Position numbers and translations under genes: made by a program. 64,000 nt of DNA from Lingula anatina (taxonomy: Eukaryota > Brachiopoda > Lingulata > Lingulida > Lingulidae). The notes beneath the pieces were generated by a model. It made no database searches and had not been told where the DNA came from. It saw only the letters and a program-made list of their open reading frames with translations. Location: assembly GCF_001039355.2 (NCBI RefSeq), contig NW_019775563.1, forward strand, positions 107,537-171,536. Reading direction: 5' to 3'. This document shows, one piece after another, positions 11,670 to 26,300 of this stretch (position 1 is its first letter; each line of letters begins with the position of its first letter).

Positions 11670-14600
11670 TTACACATCTGTAACAAGTGAAGCCAACTGG
11701 ACCTGTCTTCCTGCTGGATTTGGACTGACCGCAGGACTTCTCCCTCCCCTTCTGTTAGCCTTGGCTATGTCCACTGTCAGTAGTCCTGCCTGTCTTCCTT
11801 CAGTGGACAACTTGACTGAGTCAGACGGCGAGTCTGCTTTGGCTGTTGCCATGGCTGCTAGCTGTATTGCTGGGTTCATATCTGCATCATATATCACCTG
11901 AACTGCATCCCCACTGACATTTATGAGACACTGGCCCTAGGACAGAAAATATTAGGTTTATAATTGCTGAATGGATGCAGTGCAACCTGACACTAGGGCA
12001 CACTTTCTTTCAAGCTAAAGTTAACTTGCATTACAACCCATCTGAAAGTTTGTAAACTTAAAAAATTCATAGGAAACTGCCTATCCAATTAGTCTACCTG
12101 GTTGCGGTTAGGGTTGTCCAACAGAACACATTCACTCATTCTGTATGCCACCATTGCATTCCCACCTAAGGCAACCACATGAGCTCTTACTATAGCCATC
12201 ACCTCGGCTATAAAGCTGTGCATGAAGCCACTCAGGCCACCATTCTGGAAATGATGGATGACAAAATTTGTTAGTGATTAATCTTCATGTAAATATTTTA
12301 ATATTATTAAAATAAAATTAAATTACATTGCTTTTAAAACCACTTTTATTAGTAAGAAATGAGCTAAAATGTACTACATGTAACTAAACTGACTTTTACA
12401 CCATATGTGCTGGTATACAGGTATTCGTCTGAAGCAATGCTTCATCTTTTCCTCTACTATGTCACTTCTTGGTCAAAAAAAATTCAAGATGGAAAGAAAT
12501 GTTTTCTCTAAATATGAAATAAATAAAACAAAGCATCTGACTTACTTCTCGTAGTGAAGTGCTTTCTCTGATATAGAAAAAATTTAGATGTCCCAGATAT
12601 GTATCTATTCTTCCACCTGGTATATAGCTAAGAGGTGTCAGCTCCACTCCATACTTTAGAATTGGTTTCTGTAAAAAGTAAACCAAAGCATTTAATCTTT
12701 TTAAAAAGTGAGAAAAATACAAAGTATTTATTCCAAAGTTCCAATTATTTAGAAGTAATACCATGGATGAAAAGTAGAATAATACCTGCTGGATCCAACT
12801 TCTTCTGTCTCCATGACCAGATAATTTCCTTGCTGCAAAATATTTTGTTGAGATAAATCAACCTCCATGTATTATTTGTTTATACACTTGTAAAAATTCA
12901 TCTTTGTTGACTGATTAATTATTACTACAGTTTACTTCAGGGATGTGAGCAGCAGTACAGGAAAATGGTAGAACTTTAGCCCTCCCAACTTTACTCTGGC
13001 TTTGTATGTATTTTTTTTTTTTTACTTTTTGACCTTTGAAAACTGCATAAAATATCCATGCCTGTTACTAAACATACTTCTCTGCTGAACATTCTCAACA
13101 CCATCTTCCTCCATGTGAAACATCATGTCGTCTGCTTCTGACTTGGAAATTGGCTTGTCTTGACTTAATGATGAATCTAGGGAGACACTATCTGCTTGTT
13201 CAATAAAAACTGCACAAATAGCTGTGATAGCAACCTGCCAAACATAGAAAACATTGAATTAACATATATTTTAGTTTCCCTTTTCAAGCTGCAGTATATA
13301 AAATAAACTGTTACATGATCAGTATTTAGGTAATTTCTGACTGGTTGGCTAACAGTTAATTATTAGAATAAACTGACCGGCCGGTTAATTTAGTCTGCTA
13401 TCCTGCGACATCAATTCCAGACACTATTTTTGAATATAATTTTATTATAAACAATAGATTTGCCAACAACTTATAACCTTATCACCTAAGAATACTGAAT
13501 TATTCTACCTACCTGAACATAAGATTCATCTGGTAAGTCCAAGTCAAATGACAAATCACATACAACACAAGGGGACAATTTGCGTAGTTTAAAAAATATG
13601 CCCTATAAGAGTGACAAAAAATGGTTAGAATGACAATCCATAAAAATATATATATTTTTAAAAATATAGTCAGGGGTCTCATGGCAGTAAAACAAGTATA
13701 CATAACCAAAAATATGTTTCCATTTTAATTAAGTAATTTTGTATAGCTTCAGTTATATTAACAGTTTCCTCATTAATGTTTAAATACGAACGTACTCTGA
13801 TCAATCCTTCAAGAATGTTGGAGAATTCTTGGTTTGTTTTAGCCTTGACCTCTCCCCTCCATACTCTTGTGAACATCTACAAACAATGAACCAGTGTTAT
13901 AAAAAATATCAATATGCTACTAACACACATACACTAATCAACCTCAAAGCACTGCAAACATGCTTCCAAGCATACATCAACAATTATGTTTTTCAGTAGG
14001 CACTTACATATTAAAACTATATACGCAATGATCAGTATTAATTACATAAATAATTTTTTTTCTGCATATCTAGCAGGCCTTTGTTTCTAGAGTTTGTTCT
14101 CGAGAAAAATACTTAAGGAAAGAAATCCTTATACTGCTACACACAATCACCTGCAGTGTTGTGACCAGGTTACACAGTCCAGGCATGAACTCAGTGTTGC
14201 ATGCATAAAATCCATCAGGGACCTCACTGTCAAATAACACAGAAACCACAGCCTTATCCTCGGCATCATCCAACTCTATGATATAAGTGTCCTTATTGCC
14301 AGCTGACATGTCTAATTCAGACAGCTCTTCTTCACTATCACTGGGAGGACCCTTGGAGCCAGATTCTGAGTAAGAGTCCTGGAAAATGAGAGAAAGTGGA
14401 TTCAATTGAAACCTTGCAAATATGCATAAATGAACAGAGATTTTTCTGGAACAATGTAGGAACTTAACATTTCTACAAAATAATTAAATATAGCAGCCAA
14501 TTACACCATGCAGTGTGGTAGTAATTATATACATTACATATATGTACATAAGATAACAAAGCAACAAAATACATAATGAAAAGAAATTTTATATAAGAAA

Positions 14601-15674
14601 ATGCCTATAAAGGCACCAATGTATTTATCCTATCTACAGTCAATACACACTGCTCTAAGATGAAAAAAGTCAAAGGTGCAGGCCCGTAGCCGGGGNTAAT
14701 TTGGTAGTCATGTCAGCTTGTGAATTGTGAAAGTTGTAGCGCAAGGAAAATGGTGAATGTCAGTAAATTTATTATCAAACGAAAAAATTAACACCTGAAA
14801 CTAAAAACAAACCTAGGGATATTACCATTTTACTCTGAATACCCTGCCATTAACATGCATTTGTTAAATGTATCTAAGTTATTTCTGTGCACAATTATTC
14901 ATTATATTATGAGAAATTATATTCCTCCCTCTGACTAGCACACATTTCCTGTTCAGTTCTTTCAGAAGCTCTTAAACAAAATCTAAAACCTATGATACCA
15001 AAATAGAATATTAACAGCCCAAGCACCAATAAATTGAAAACCCAATACAATCTGTGTTATACAGTGCTACGTCAAAGTGAAAATTTGTATGTAATCTTTT
15101 GGAGGTAAACTGTTCACAGTGGAGTGAGATTAGCAGATTAGAAGATATCTTGCATGCATACCTTGCCACTTACTCTTGGTACAGGGGGTGAGGGTAGGGC
15201 TGCAATATAAGCAGCTGTAGCAGTCTGAAAACAAAAACAGAAAATTTCTAAGCAAGACATCATTACATAAAAATTATTTCGTAACAGCAAAAATACCATA
15301 TCCCAACTGGCATCTCCACTGGCTGTGAATCACAAAAAATATTTTTTAAACAAAATGCCTTCTAGCTAAATTGCTTTTTATCTATGTTTGGAAACAATTC
15401 TGAGTATTTCAATTTAACTATTTGATACCATTTTTTTTTCAAAAACATAAAGGGAATATAAGTAGGTAATTTAAGTAAGTGAATCTTACTGCAACAGCTA
15501 TCAGCATAGTCTCTCCAACTTCCACCTGAATCTTCAAACCAAACAGTGCATTCATGCCCTTTACCTGGGGAAGAAAGTAATTGCACATATATTACAATAA
15601 TTTTTCAATAAATATGGACAAAATGAATAATTGTTCCCCCCCCACCAAAAAAAAAAAAAAAAACAATATCTTTG

Positions 15675-15709
<35 letters not shown>

Positions 15710-18700
15710 GGGTGCATATGTGCCTTTTTCATGCATTTACAAATACACATAAATATCTGTGGTGTGATCTGAAACAGCTTGAAAAAGTGTCAAGATCCAA
15801 CCTGAAAAATTACTTGAACCTTTTCAAGCTTCCTTGTTCTTACATGTATTGCATAAATTTTATTGCTCAATTATTCTATATTATTTAACTGGCAGGCATT
15901 TATCAGGCTCTGTATAAGTACAGTACTGTGGTGAACAACACATCTGGTAATTTATAATCACTTACTTTCAATTTGTTCATAAGCTGACTGTGAAGTTCAT
16001 ATTCCATGAATGGTAAATTCTAAAAGGAAAACAAAATTTAAAAAGGATTAACATTATAAGGACCTGTTTATGGAGATAAAAAACCTCTCTTTCTAAGAGC
16101 ATGGATGTCAAATCTTGGTCCTTAGCATCTGGTACTTCTTTCTTAATAATATCTTTAATTTATATTTCCTTTTTGATCACTAAATAATAAATGTCCCTTA
16201 CGTCACTGACTTCTTTAGCGTTGGATTCTCCTGCTTTTGCTTCTTTTTTTGGTCGACAGATCCTAAAATAGGAATGGTATGAAAGATAAAAAGGAAACAG
16301 TTGTATAAAACTAGTTATTAAGAATAAATATACATGTGCACAGTGTTCAAAGTTTGATCAAACGAGAATATTACGGGAATTGAGATACAGCTGTATGTTA
16401 ACTGTGATTATATCAAAATTAACTAGTCCATACCTTGCCTGTACCAGACAACCTTTTCCTACTGTCACCAGTTCTACTGGGGGCTCCACTGTGGTGAACA
16501 GCACATCAGGTACCTTGCCACGCCTAACGGGAAGATGTACACAATGTGAGAAGTATAATTAACATCCAGATTTTTTCACTTCCAAGAATACTGCTGATAT
16601 AACTGAACCATATATAATCTTCTATTGTCATAGGAGAAAAATAATGAAGATGTGGCATATGTTATTATTGAATGGGAGAGTAATATCAACTATTGTGGGA
16701 GAGTAATATCAACTATTGAATAAGCATTCAATTCAATCAATTACGTAGCTAATCTGTGAAGGCTTCCTGAGTCAAAAGCTCCATTAAAACAGCTTTTAAT
16801 CACATTTTACCCCTTTTCTTTTCATGCCCAAAGTTAATTTAACCTTCTTCAATCATTCAAAACAAAGTATAAGATACAACAATGCTATTCTATTTTGATG
16901 CCAAAATATTTTACTTCCTTTTAAGTAAGGGGTTACACACTAGTAGGAGTCAAAATAAAAGTAGTTGTCCATATTTCTACCATTTGGCAACTTGACATCC
17001 CACCTGAAAATGGTGACTAAATAATACTATTTCTATTCATTAAACTCACCTAAAATTGGCATCATGAAACACCACTATGAGATCATAAATACAAAATAAT
17101 TCTATTGGGGAGGGGGGATAACTCACTTGCATATAGTGCAGCGGCTCAGGCTGACGGGGAAAGGAGCTGATGTCTCATTGTATGGCACATGGCACAGGCT
17201 ACAGTCATATGCATCATCACTGGAAACAGAAAGTCACTTACAAAATTTCCATGAGATTATAAGACATCTAGTTAAGAAATATATGCAATTTTTATTTGTT
17301 GGACCTGCAAAAATTATAACTAGATAACCTGTGCTGAGCACACAATGTTGTTTGTGTTATACTCTTTGAAAGTCCAGTAAAAGAATAAAAAATGCACTGA
17401 TATACAGAAAATTCAAAACTTGTGTTGTGCAATGAGATGTAAGATAAAAGTGCATTGATGAAATATGTTAAAGGAAAGAAATGCCAATTATTCAATTATT
17501 CAAAATATGTTCAGGGTGTATCATAACAAAATTATGATTTTTTTTTCGAAAAACTTTCTGACAAGCTTTAGATTCCTCGGCAAAAAGTGCTTAATCTTTT
17601 TTTCACCTAAAAAATAATTGTTGTTATTGTAGTGCTGTTACAATATAGATTTTTAGGAAAAAATAAAACCACTGAAAAAAGTGCATGGCTGAATGAGAAA
17701 CGCCTAGTTCTGACCTTTCTGATCCATGTGGGTCTCTTTGCTGGTTGGCCAGGTTGACATCAATATGGAGTTTCTTATCTTTTTCCTTTTCCTTCTCTCT
17801 GTCAAAAAGAGTCCTGTCTAGTGACATGGTAAGTAACTGTTGCTGCTGTTGCTGGGTTCGTAGTTGTTCTTTTTCCATACTCATGTTGACTATTGCTGCA
17901 GTGCCAGTGGCTGATAGGACTATGATTTCATCACTATAATAATATAAATAAGAAAGTGAACAAATTGTTATAATATCCTGTCAGCTATATATTTAACTTC
18001 AGCAGTCTCAGATACAAAACAATGTCTAGATCAAATACATAGTGTCTTACCATATACTTGTGTGTTCAACATATCCCACCACAGCATGGCATCCCATGGC
18101 TCTGGCATGTGACCTCATCTCAGTTCTGATCTCTATCCACCAGGCATCTCTTGTCTCTGGCTCCTCTGGAGGATAAAAATGTTGAAACTATCTGTTTGCA
18201 TATAGTAGTGTTTCCTGTCAATTTATGTAAGCAGAGGGATTGATGAACTCATGTGGAAAATATCAGACACAAATTTAAAATTAAATAAACACGATGAATA
18301 ATGATGGGAGTTCATTATTTATCATTTAACTGTGTCAAATTGTACTAAATTAAAACCGCTAAATTCAAACTAAAAAATAAGTAAATTACTCAGTGTCCAT
18401 ACATACATACATATGAATGCTTAAAACATATGACTTAATTCACTTTCAAATATGATGAGTCTCTAATCTAACAATAAGAGTACCTGGATTGTGTATTCTG
18501 TCCAAAAGTTTTACAGATCTGGCTGATACAACACCACCCAGGTGAACTATAAAACCTGCAGGGAATGAAGTTATGGTGAAGAAGGGGTATTCCTGAAAAA
18601 AAATCAGAAGGAAATATACCTTCACTTAGCCAAATTTCATTTTATTCTATTCATTTAGTATTATTATTATCATTATTATTATTTTTTAAATTTCTTTTCC

Positions 18701-21539
18701 ATGCACAATATATGCAACATACAATAGATAAGGAAAGGAAATAAAACTAATTTATTTAATTTCATCTTATGGCAGGTACTTAACAAACTACTTTTTTGCC
18801 TTCCTAATTAAAGATAAACAAAATCTACACCTTCTCAGTTCTCAGAAATAAAGAAACAGTCATCCTACTATAACACAATAAGTCAAAAGAATTTTATGGA
18901 GAAATATTTCTTAAATATAGGAAATAAATCACATATACCAAAATTTCTATGCTCTGTGGTGGCAGTAATGGCCTGAGAGATGGTATCCTGGCACTAAGAC
19001 TATCTGCTCCACTGCCACTGCTACCTGTCAAACTTCCTAAATAAAGTACTAGAGAATTAGTACCCCAGACAACATCAATCGTCATTCATCATAAAATATT
19101 TGCATATTTGCATATTTAGACATACACACACATTCAAGAATTTTAATGTCATTGAACTTAAACGCAGAGATGGGTGCACATACTTTATATATATAAATTG
19201 TTTACCAGGGGTATCAAATCAGAAATTCATTTAATAAGTGTATTTATAAATGACTAAATGACTTTAAAACAATATATCTGATAACATGGACAAAGTAAAG
19301 GAAGTGCTAAATATTATATATAAAGCAAAGTATATGACTTGAAGACTAGGACAAAATATCATCTTGGCATATATTTTTTAAAACTAATATGTGGAAAAAA
19401 TAATGTGCTGTGTTGTAAAAACATTTATAAAGGTAAACTTAATAGGCATCTACCACAATTAGCTTTGTTATTATTTCTTGTCTTCTGAATCTGTCTTTAG
19501 CGACACATATAACTGAATTGAATGACAAAATTTATACTGATAAAAATATGTGATCACATTCTTGGGAGATTACTTAAAAAAATTTACAGAAGGGCTATTT
19601 TACACAATGAAATAGACACAAAGCAATATTATTTAGAGTACTAAAAATTCAACCACCAAAATGCACTTCAATTCTCCAGATTGTACATATAAAATTATGA
19701 TTACACTGACAGAGTCTTTACCTTTAGATGTGTAAATACCTGAATAAAGAATGAAATATTTATTGTAATCCTAATATTTTACTAAATGACATGCACTAAC
19801 AAGTTATTATAGAATGGAATGACACCTGGTGAAAAGTACATACTAGTAGATGCTTTCAAATACAATGAATTACATATATGCATGTGGTTCCAAAATATTT
19901 ATATGTTAAAACAAAGAATACCAAATTATAGTATTAATCACATTAGAACATCTCAAATCATCATCACTACAGAGTACATCATAACATGCAAATGGTGGTG
20001 TTTAAAAAATTAGTCCCAAATACCAAGAAGCATGTACCTTATTCAATCCATGCTATCTTATCCCACCCATAAAGAGATTACTGGAAATTCATCTCTATTA
20101 TAAGCATAGATATTAACTGGAAATAAATGCTGATAACAGAGTTGAGGCCTCAGTAATCTTAGGGTGACAAATGTCTATCAATCTAAAAAGACTAACACAT
20201 TTTTTGTTAATAAAACAAACTGAATGTGTCTTTAGTATCTCAGGGTTTACTGTATTTTAAGTTCAAAAATACCAGGTCCAATACATTTAGAAAGTGACAA
20301 AGACAAAGTTTTACCTACAACCAATTCAAATCAGTTTATGGGCCATTTCACAGTAATTTCCCCTTTAATATTTCTTTGTAGCTCTAAGACATATTTTAAC
20401 ATTTCTTTTTATCCAATGGAAAAGATACAGAAAAAGTCTACTGCACTCTATATTAAGTTTTATGAATTAAATAGGTAGGAATGTCAGGGCCAATAAAGTA
20501 GAAGGGGAAAACAGTGTGAAGTAACCCATACAGATGCCTTAATACAAACAAGTACACTGAAGCAGCATGGCACAATACCTTTAGGAGACCCGAGCTCAGA
20601 GTCTGACAATCTTCGACTTAACACAGGCATGCCTTGTCCCGGGGGTCTTGCAGTGGGGGAGGTGGACAGTTTAAAGGGGTTTGCTGAGCCAGCCATGAGG
20701 GGCGGTGCAGTGGCACACACATTGGCAACATTTGCAGTGGTTGTCACAACAGCACTCTCTTCAGGCACAACAAAGCTGAAAGCAAAGAAGGGGCTGGCTA
20801 AGCGGGTGGGTGTGGTTGGGTCACTGTAATTAATCTTGCTCGCTGGCTTTATTGAGGTACTGGGGGTACTATTAGACCTGCGAAAGAATGGAAAAGATCG
20901 ATTGGTGTGCAGGGATTGCGATTGTGGCGGCGAAAAAGAGGATGCTAGGACTGGCTCCAAACTGAAATTGAAAATTGTAAGGTGTCAAAGAAAGGGCCAA
21001 ATAAGCTAATCCCATCTAACATAAAGTATATGTGCATACCTAACAGACACTAAAAACTGCTATAAATGCAGAATATCAAAGAGAAACCAAAGGGTTTATG
21101 CACAAACAAAATGAGAAAAATGATTCAGTGACATTTGTTTCATTTAAGTACTGTAAATCATCAAGCTAAAATTTTGAGAAACTGCCATTGTAACTTGCAA
21201 TTAATGACCATTATAATGTCAAAGGATTTGATTAAGCAAAGCATCTTTGTTCCACAAAGAATATTCTTGCAGAAATGCTAAATCAATCTTTGTAATTATT
21301 ATGTCTCTGGTGACAAGTAGAAAAAGTGTAAAAAAAAGTACTTCTTTTTCATGGCTGTATTCCTATTCATTTCTGAGAAGTGTCTGTATAGACAAAAATG
21401 CTTTTCAATTTCAAAATCTTGAGCAACATGCAGACAGTGTAATTATTTAAAGAGATTGTAAGCTTTCAACTCTAGCTTACACCTGAAGATACTGTCACAG
21501 AATCAAATTGTCATAAAGCAAGGGAAATGCTGATAACAC

Positions 21540-21590
<51 letters not shown>

Positions 21591-24500
21591 CAAAAAAGAT
21601 GACCAACAATAAATAAAACTACAAAAAAAAATAATAATAAAATAAATAAAAATAAAATAAATAAATAAAATAAATAAATACATAAATAAATCATTCCAAC
21701 AACGAACCATATCTGTAGGCAAGAAACAAATAAGGCAAACACATAACAGGATGATCAGCATGCACTAGTATACTTTTAAACAAGGCCATGCCAGCAAGTG
21801 ACCAGTTGACCCACCACTGCCCTCCTCGGTCACCCCTGTTTCCTCTTTCACCTCACAACTATCTGACCCTTTATCTGTTGCACTAGCTGCACCTCCAACA
21901 GGGTCAGAGGTCACCTCATCAGGCACTCTCTGCTGCTGCGTCTGTTGCTGTTGTTTCTGAGATCCATTGCTAAACAGCAAATGAGCTCATCTTTGTCTCA
22001 TTTGTAAGACATTTGTAGAGTGTTATATTACCAACTTCAGCTTTTAACTTAAAGTACCAGATGATTTTACTATCGATGACGGGGAATGTGGAACTGGCCT
22101 ATCACTTATTTCTACAGTAAAACTACAAAACTTCCATGTCTTACTACATGCATCTTTCATTATTTACCACATCTGATCAAAAGAAAAAAAGAAAAACATT
22201 AACATACTGTCATAAAGTTGTGTGTAAATATAAACCATACATAAAAAGGTTACACAAAGAAAAAAAGTATGCCATAATGAACCATATGCACCTCCCAACC
22301 ATTCTCACTACTTCTCCCTCATTTTCACCCAAAGATCAACTGCAGAACTCGGTGATCTTAACTACTCCATACTACAGACACTTACTTGCTGACTGGTGAA
22401 CAACTGGGTGGAGAGGACAACAACACCTGCTTCACTATGGAGACAGCTGACCCAATGCCTCTCACCACAATACCCGACTCTCCTTCCAAGTCAAAACATT
22501 GTCTATAGCTGGAAAAATGAGGCTTGGTTAGAATAAAAAAAAATTGTGGAAAAAAGTGAATTGTTTCTTAATGGACTGAGTATGACTGTTCACTTGACCG
22601 ACTCATCAGTTCATGAAAGTGATAAAAATGTCATTCCTCACAGGGAAGAAAACAATGATATCATTTTTATGATAACATAAGAAACAATAGAAAAACATAT
22701 TTCAGTTGAATAATTTGTTTGCTGTTTCACATGTACTGACATTACCCTGAAGCTTCTAAAAATTTACTGTTTGATTAAATCACATGGAAGATGTTGATAC
22801 TTTTCATGCACCATATCCTTTAAACAAATTGATGTAGTACAGCTCACCCGATGATGGCATTCCCACCCATTTCCAAAACTTTTAAACCTATCCTGCGCTG
22901 GAGCTCTCCTAAAAATTAAAGTAAAAATGCAATTAGAAAAGAAAAATCATGCATATAATTTAAACAATGACAAGAGCCTTTAACATCAATGTATCAAGTT
23001 AATGACCATGAGAACACAGCTAAAGCAGACATTTGTAATTACCATAACAAAGAAAAACTAAAAAAAAAAATAGGACATTCACCTGACAGAGTTGAGAACA
23101 GCCTCTGTCTGGTCTCATTTGATGCTCTTGGAGTTCTTATTTTATCTATCCACTGATACTCGGGGTCATCATTGACCACTAGCTCTTCCACAAACCCATA
23201 GATAGCCTGAGCCCTGTAGCCATAAGGAACACAGGTACCTGTAAGGTAACATGCTAAAATTCTTAGTCTACACATTAAAATGAATTCACATCTCATTTAA
23301 TACATGTACATTTATTGGGGGAAAAAATTCAGCATGGCAATAGTTCTGATGCTCACACCTACCACCAGTTTAATGGCAAACAATCAGAAAAACATGACAA
23401 AACAATTAGACTATAAGAACAAGCGCTGGAAAGACACCTTTTCTATTTTTCAAAAAAATATTGTCGATTTTACCCAAGGAGCCTATGTTTGAAAAAATTT
23501 ACTGGAAGTCATGATCTGAATAAACTTCCAGCATGATCTCACTGCCCTTCATTGGAATTTTTGCAGTTTTTCCTTTACATTTTTTAAACTTGATTGTTTA
23601 ATAAAAAAAAATAATGTTAATACCTTAAGTATTTTATGATCAATATCAAAATTAAAGGGGAACTGAATTTTAAAAGCATTAATCTTCAGACATCTTACTT
23701 CCAAAAAACTGAACTCCACAGGAGGACTGTCTGTATCTGTTGACATCTGTGAACAGCTCCAATTTCACTATCACATTTATTTCGCCTCGGATTCCTGAAA
23801 ATTATAATTAATTTGTATGTACATTTACACTTATATGCACTTCTAAAATCTAAATATTAAATATTATACATATTGATTATGCTTGGGTTGACAGCATGCA
23901 ATTATGTGCATAATAAAAAACTTCACTTTCTACCTCAATTATTGTACCCTCAATCTTGGAACTAAATGCCCAAAGTGGTATAAACTTCAAACACTACATA
24001 CTGGACAAACTGCTGCTGCTTACCATGCATGGTGTCATAGATTGGAAACCATCCACATATTGAGGATGCACTATCTTTGGACAACAGGGGATTTAAGTTA
24101 ATGTAAACCTTCCCTATGGCATCATGGGCACTGTATGTATCATAGTCCAGCACTCTGTAAGGCAAAAAATAGGTTTTGTAATAAAAATAATATGTTTCAT
24201 CTATTTAGCCACCACACCTGAAAATTTGCACAAATCTTCCTTATCTTTATCAGTATGTTTAAAACAAATCAATATGACGCAACACCTGTTAAAGTTGATT
24301 AAAATTATACTACCGCAGTTGCAGTGGTTCATCTTGTAAATCTTCATCATCCACCTACAAGAAAAGTTTTAAAAATTATCAGAAAAACATTAAACAGTTG
24401 GATTGCTATAATCAGCATGAAAAACCAAGTAGTATGATATAAAAATCCCAATCCTTGGTACGTTTAGAGATAACACCCGGAATTGATAATACTGCATTCA

Positions 24501-24650
24501 TTAGATCAAAACATCCTAATAGTACCAATAACTACTTTTAGAACTTCTATAATCTGCACAAGCAGATACTCAAAGAAAATTCTACATCAAATCCTATTTT
24601 GTAATTAAAATTAAAATAATTATAATCACACACATGCATGCACACTTACA

Positions 24651-24713
<63 letters not shown>

Positions 24714-25230
24714 TCCTACCTCAAATCTGAACCACTCAGAATTCCAAAGAGGGTTCAACGATTTTCTGAAAACGTCAGTCTTTTGGGTAACATTTCCAAA
24801 CCTTACCTGAAATCCCATTGAACACATATTTACAAATGATTATGCTACTTCAAACACAATTTTTTCTTTTGCTCACAATTCTGTGCATATAGAAAGTTTA
24901 ATATACTGACTCAAAGCAGAAACACTGGCTAGTAACTGTACAAAATTTTAAAGACTGACTTCAAGCAGCAATCCAGTGTGGTAAGGATATGCACTGTTAC
25001 GCTCCGCTCTTTTACTCCTTTTCATAAAATTGTTAGGGTGACTCCCGTTAATGCCCAACATAAATACATAATTATTAAACATAGCAAATAATTTTACTTT
25101 TCAAATATATTGAATTTATAAATGCTAATACACTACTTACCTCAACAAAAGCATCAGTCAGGTCACTAGCCCTATCCATGATGGGGAGACCTCGGCCACC
25201 GAGGATACGGACCTTAACCTTAGCAGGCAT
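11670..25230 (-). CDS. C2CD5: C2 domain-containing protein 5 (C2CD5/CDP138 orthologue)
   Basis: Coding exons, 5' to 3': 25230-25141, 24806-24720, 24354-24314, 24154-24024, 23794-23699, 23238-23083, 22908-22848, 22508-22386, 21969-~21800 (donor unclear), 20961-20579, 19036-18939, 18592-18484, 18165-18051, 17933-17715, 17219-17127, 16523-16434, 16262-16202, 16019-15966, 15564-15490, 15224-15162, 14378-14151, 13876-13796, 13602-13513, 13234-13078, 12832-12786, 12668-12546, 12244-12099, 11936-11670. About 1,150 residues. The N-terminal C2 domain keeps all five likely calcium-binding aspartates (D19, D26, D76, D78, D84). Three later segments share a G-x-[NH]-A-[VIM]-[VI]-[GA]-Y signature and resemble YbjQ-like folds. 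A CxxC...CxxC pair lies at 17219-17127, and Gln-rich tracts occur in exons 9 and 14. In mammals the protein binds calcium and phospholipid and helps GLUT4 vesicle fusion; here that role is inferred by orthology. A gap (N, 14696) lies between exons 20 and 21. Confidence 0.95.
14696..14696. other. Single-N assembly join in a C2CD5 intron
   Basis: The N follows GCCCGTAGCCGGGG, a G-rich stretch that looks like a repeat end. No flanking duplication is visible. Vertebrate C2CD5 carries extra sequence at this point of the protein, so an exon may be missing here. Confidence 0.7.
15643..15712. repeat. Poly-A and (GT)n tract
   Basis: A ~17 base A run at about 15647-15663 is followed by an interrupted (GT)n tract, 15672-15712, in a C2CD5 intron. 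Confidence 0.9.
21540..21690. repeat. (TAA)n and AAAT-type simple repeat
   Basis: A (TAA)n tract at 21540-21589 is followed by (AAAT/AAT)n to about 21690, in a C2CD5 intron. It produces low-complexity Ile or Leu reading frames that are not genes. Confidence 0.95.
24653..24711. repeat. (CA)n microsatellite abutting a C2CD5 splice donor
   Basis: About 29 CA units end only ~8 bases from the donor of C2CD5 exon 2 (exon end 24720). On the transcript this is a GU repeat just downstream of a 5' splice site. Confidence 0.9.
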
Positions 25231-25391
25231 CTTGCTAAATATATAAAAAATAGTTATAACGTGAAATATATCACTTTGGTTTTGAAAATAGGGTTTATGC
25301 ATGTCTTCTTTGTTATGTACCAAAGTACTGGTAATAGGAGATGTCCGGGATAGCCTATTTTGAACATCTGCGCAGCAGATGACGTCAAACG

Positions 25392-25392
25392 N
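25392..25392. other. Single-N assembly join
   Basis: Lies between C2CD5 exon 1 and its 5' UTR exon. No flanking duplication seen. Confidence 0.7.
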
Positions 25393-26189
25393 TACTGCAA
25401 GTTTAAGTCAAATTCAAGTGTACAGGACTATGAAATTTATTTATTTAGTTTTTTTTACAATATATCACGAATGTTACCATGAAAATAGGTTTCATGATAT
25501 GGTCAGATAAAAGCTTTAAGTCATTGGAAGGACAACTGGAAAAGAAAGGCAAAAGGTTAAATTGTTTAAAAAGCTTTCATACATAGCTTTCATGCCACCC
25601 TCAATACGTAAATAGACCATTACAAAAAATTGTGTTTTGCATACCTTGATGTCAATTATCTGTGTATCTTTGTTGACATAAGGGTCTGGTCATAGCCACT
25701 AAATACATGTATCACTATCAGTGTCACTAAAGCCACCAGTACATAATCTATACCTCATGGATCTGACATAGTTTTAATGGTATCAGTATCAAGATTCAAT
25801 GGCATGGTAGAGGGTAACCCCCTGAAATGATCGTCTAATGTTATAACATTATGCAAAACACAATTGCTCATGCATCAAAAATAATAACGGATTACTGTAG
25901 TTGTACAACCTTAATGTATCATTCGTTTCATGTATAACATATCATCAACAAAACAAAACACCGATTAAGCCGGGATTCGCTGTCATATTAATTTGGCATT
26001 GTTGCAGGTGTTCCAGAACGCGTTAAGATCGAGTGATCATACTAAGATCAAAAGTTGTAACTTATTTATTTGTTCGCTGCAGCTATTTATATAAGTATCC
26101 AATTGTTTCCTGTTTGATGCACAAAAGTTATACTTTAGCTATTTGGCAAAAGGGGTAACATATCACAGGTCAACGGAAACACGACCTAC

Positions 26190-26300
26190 CTTTGTTTTCC
26201 ATTTCTGCTTGTCTTGACTTTTGCTGACACCTGACGGATTTAATCGAAATTATAGAGTCTCATTCCATTCATGAACTATTCGTTCGGTGTTTCTTCTCGG
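26190..26300 (-). promoter_or_regulatory. Probable C2CD5 5' UTR exon and promoter
   Basis: The first coding exon is preceded by an acceptor (ATATTTAG|CAAG-ATG), so an upstream non-coding exon is needed. A donor AAAG|GTAGGT ends such an exon at 26190. Its 5' limit is not determined. Confidence 0.45.

Noticed and set aside
16654-16720. Short tandem repeat of GGGAGAGTAATATCAACTAT
   Set aside because: Only two copies in an intron; not informative.
21495-21761. 88-codon Ile/Leu/Phe-rich frame resembling a membrane protein
   Set aside because: It is the translation of the (TAA)n/(AAAT)n simple repeat in a C2CD5 intron.
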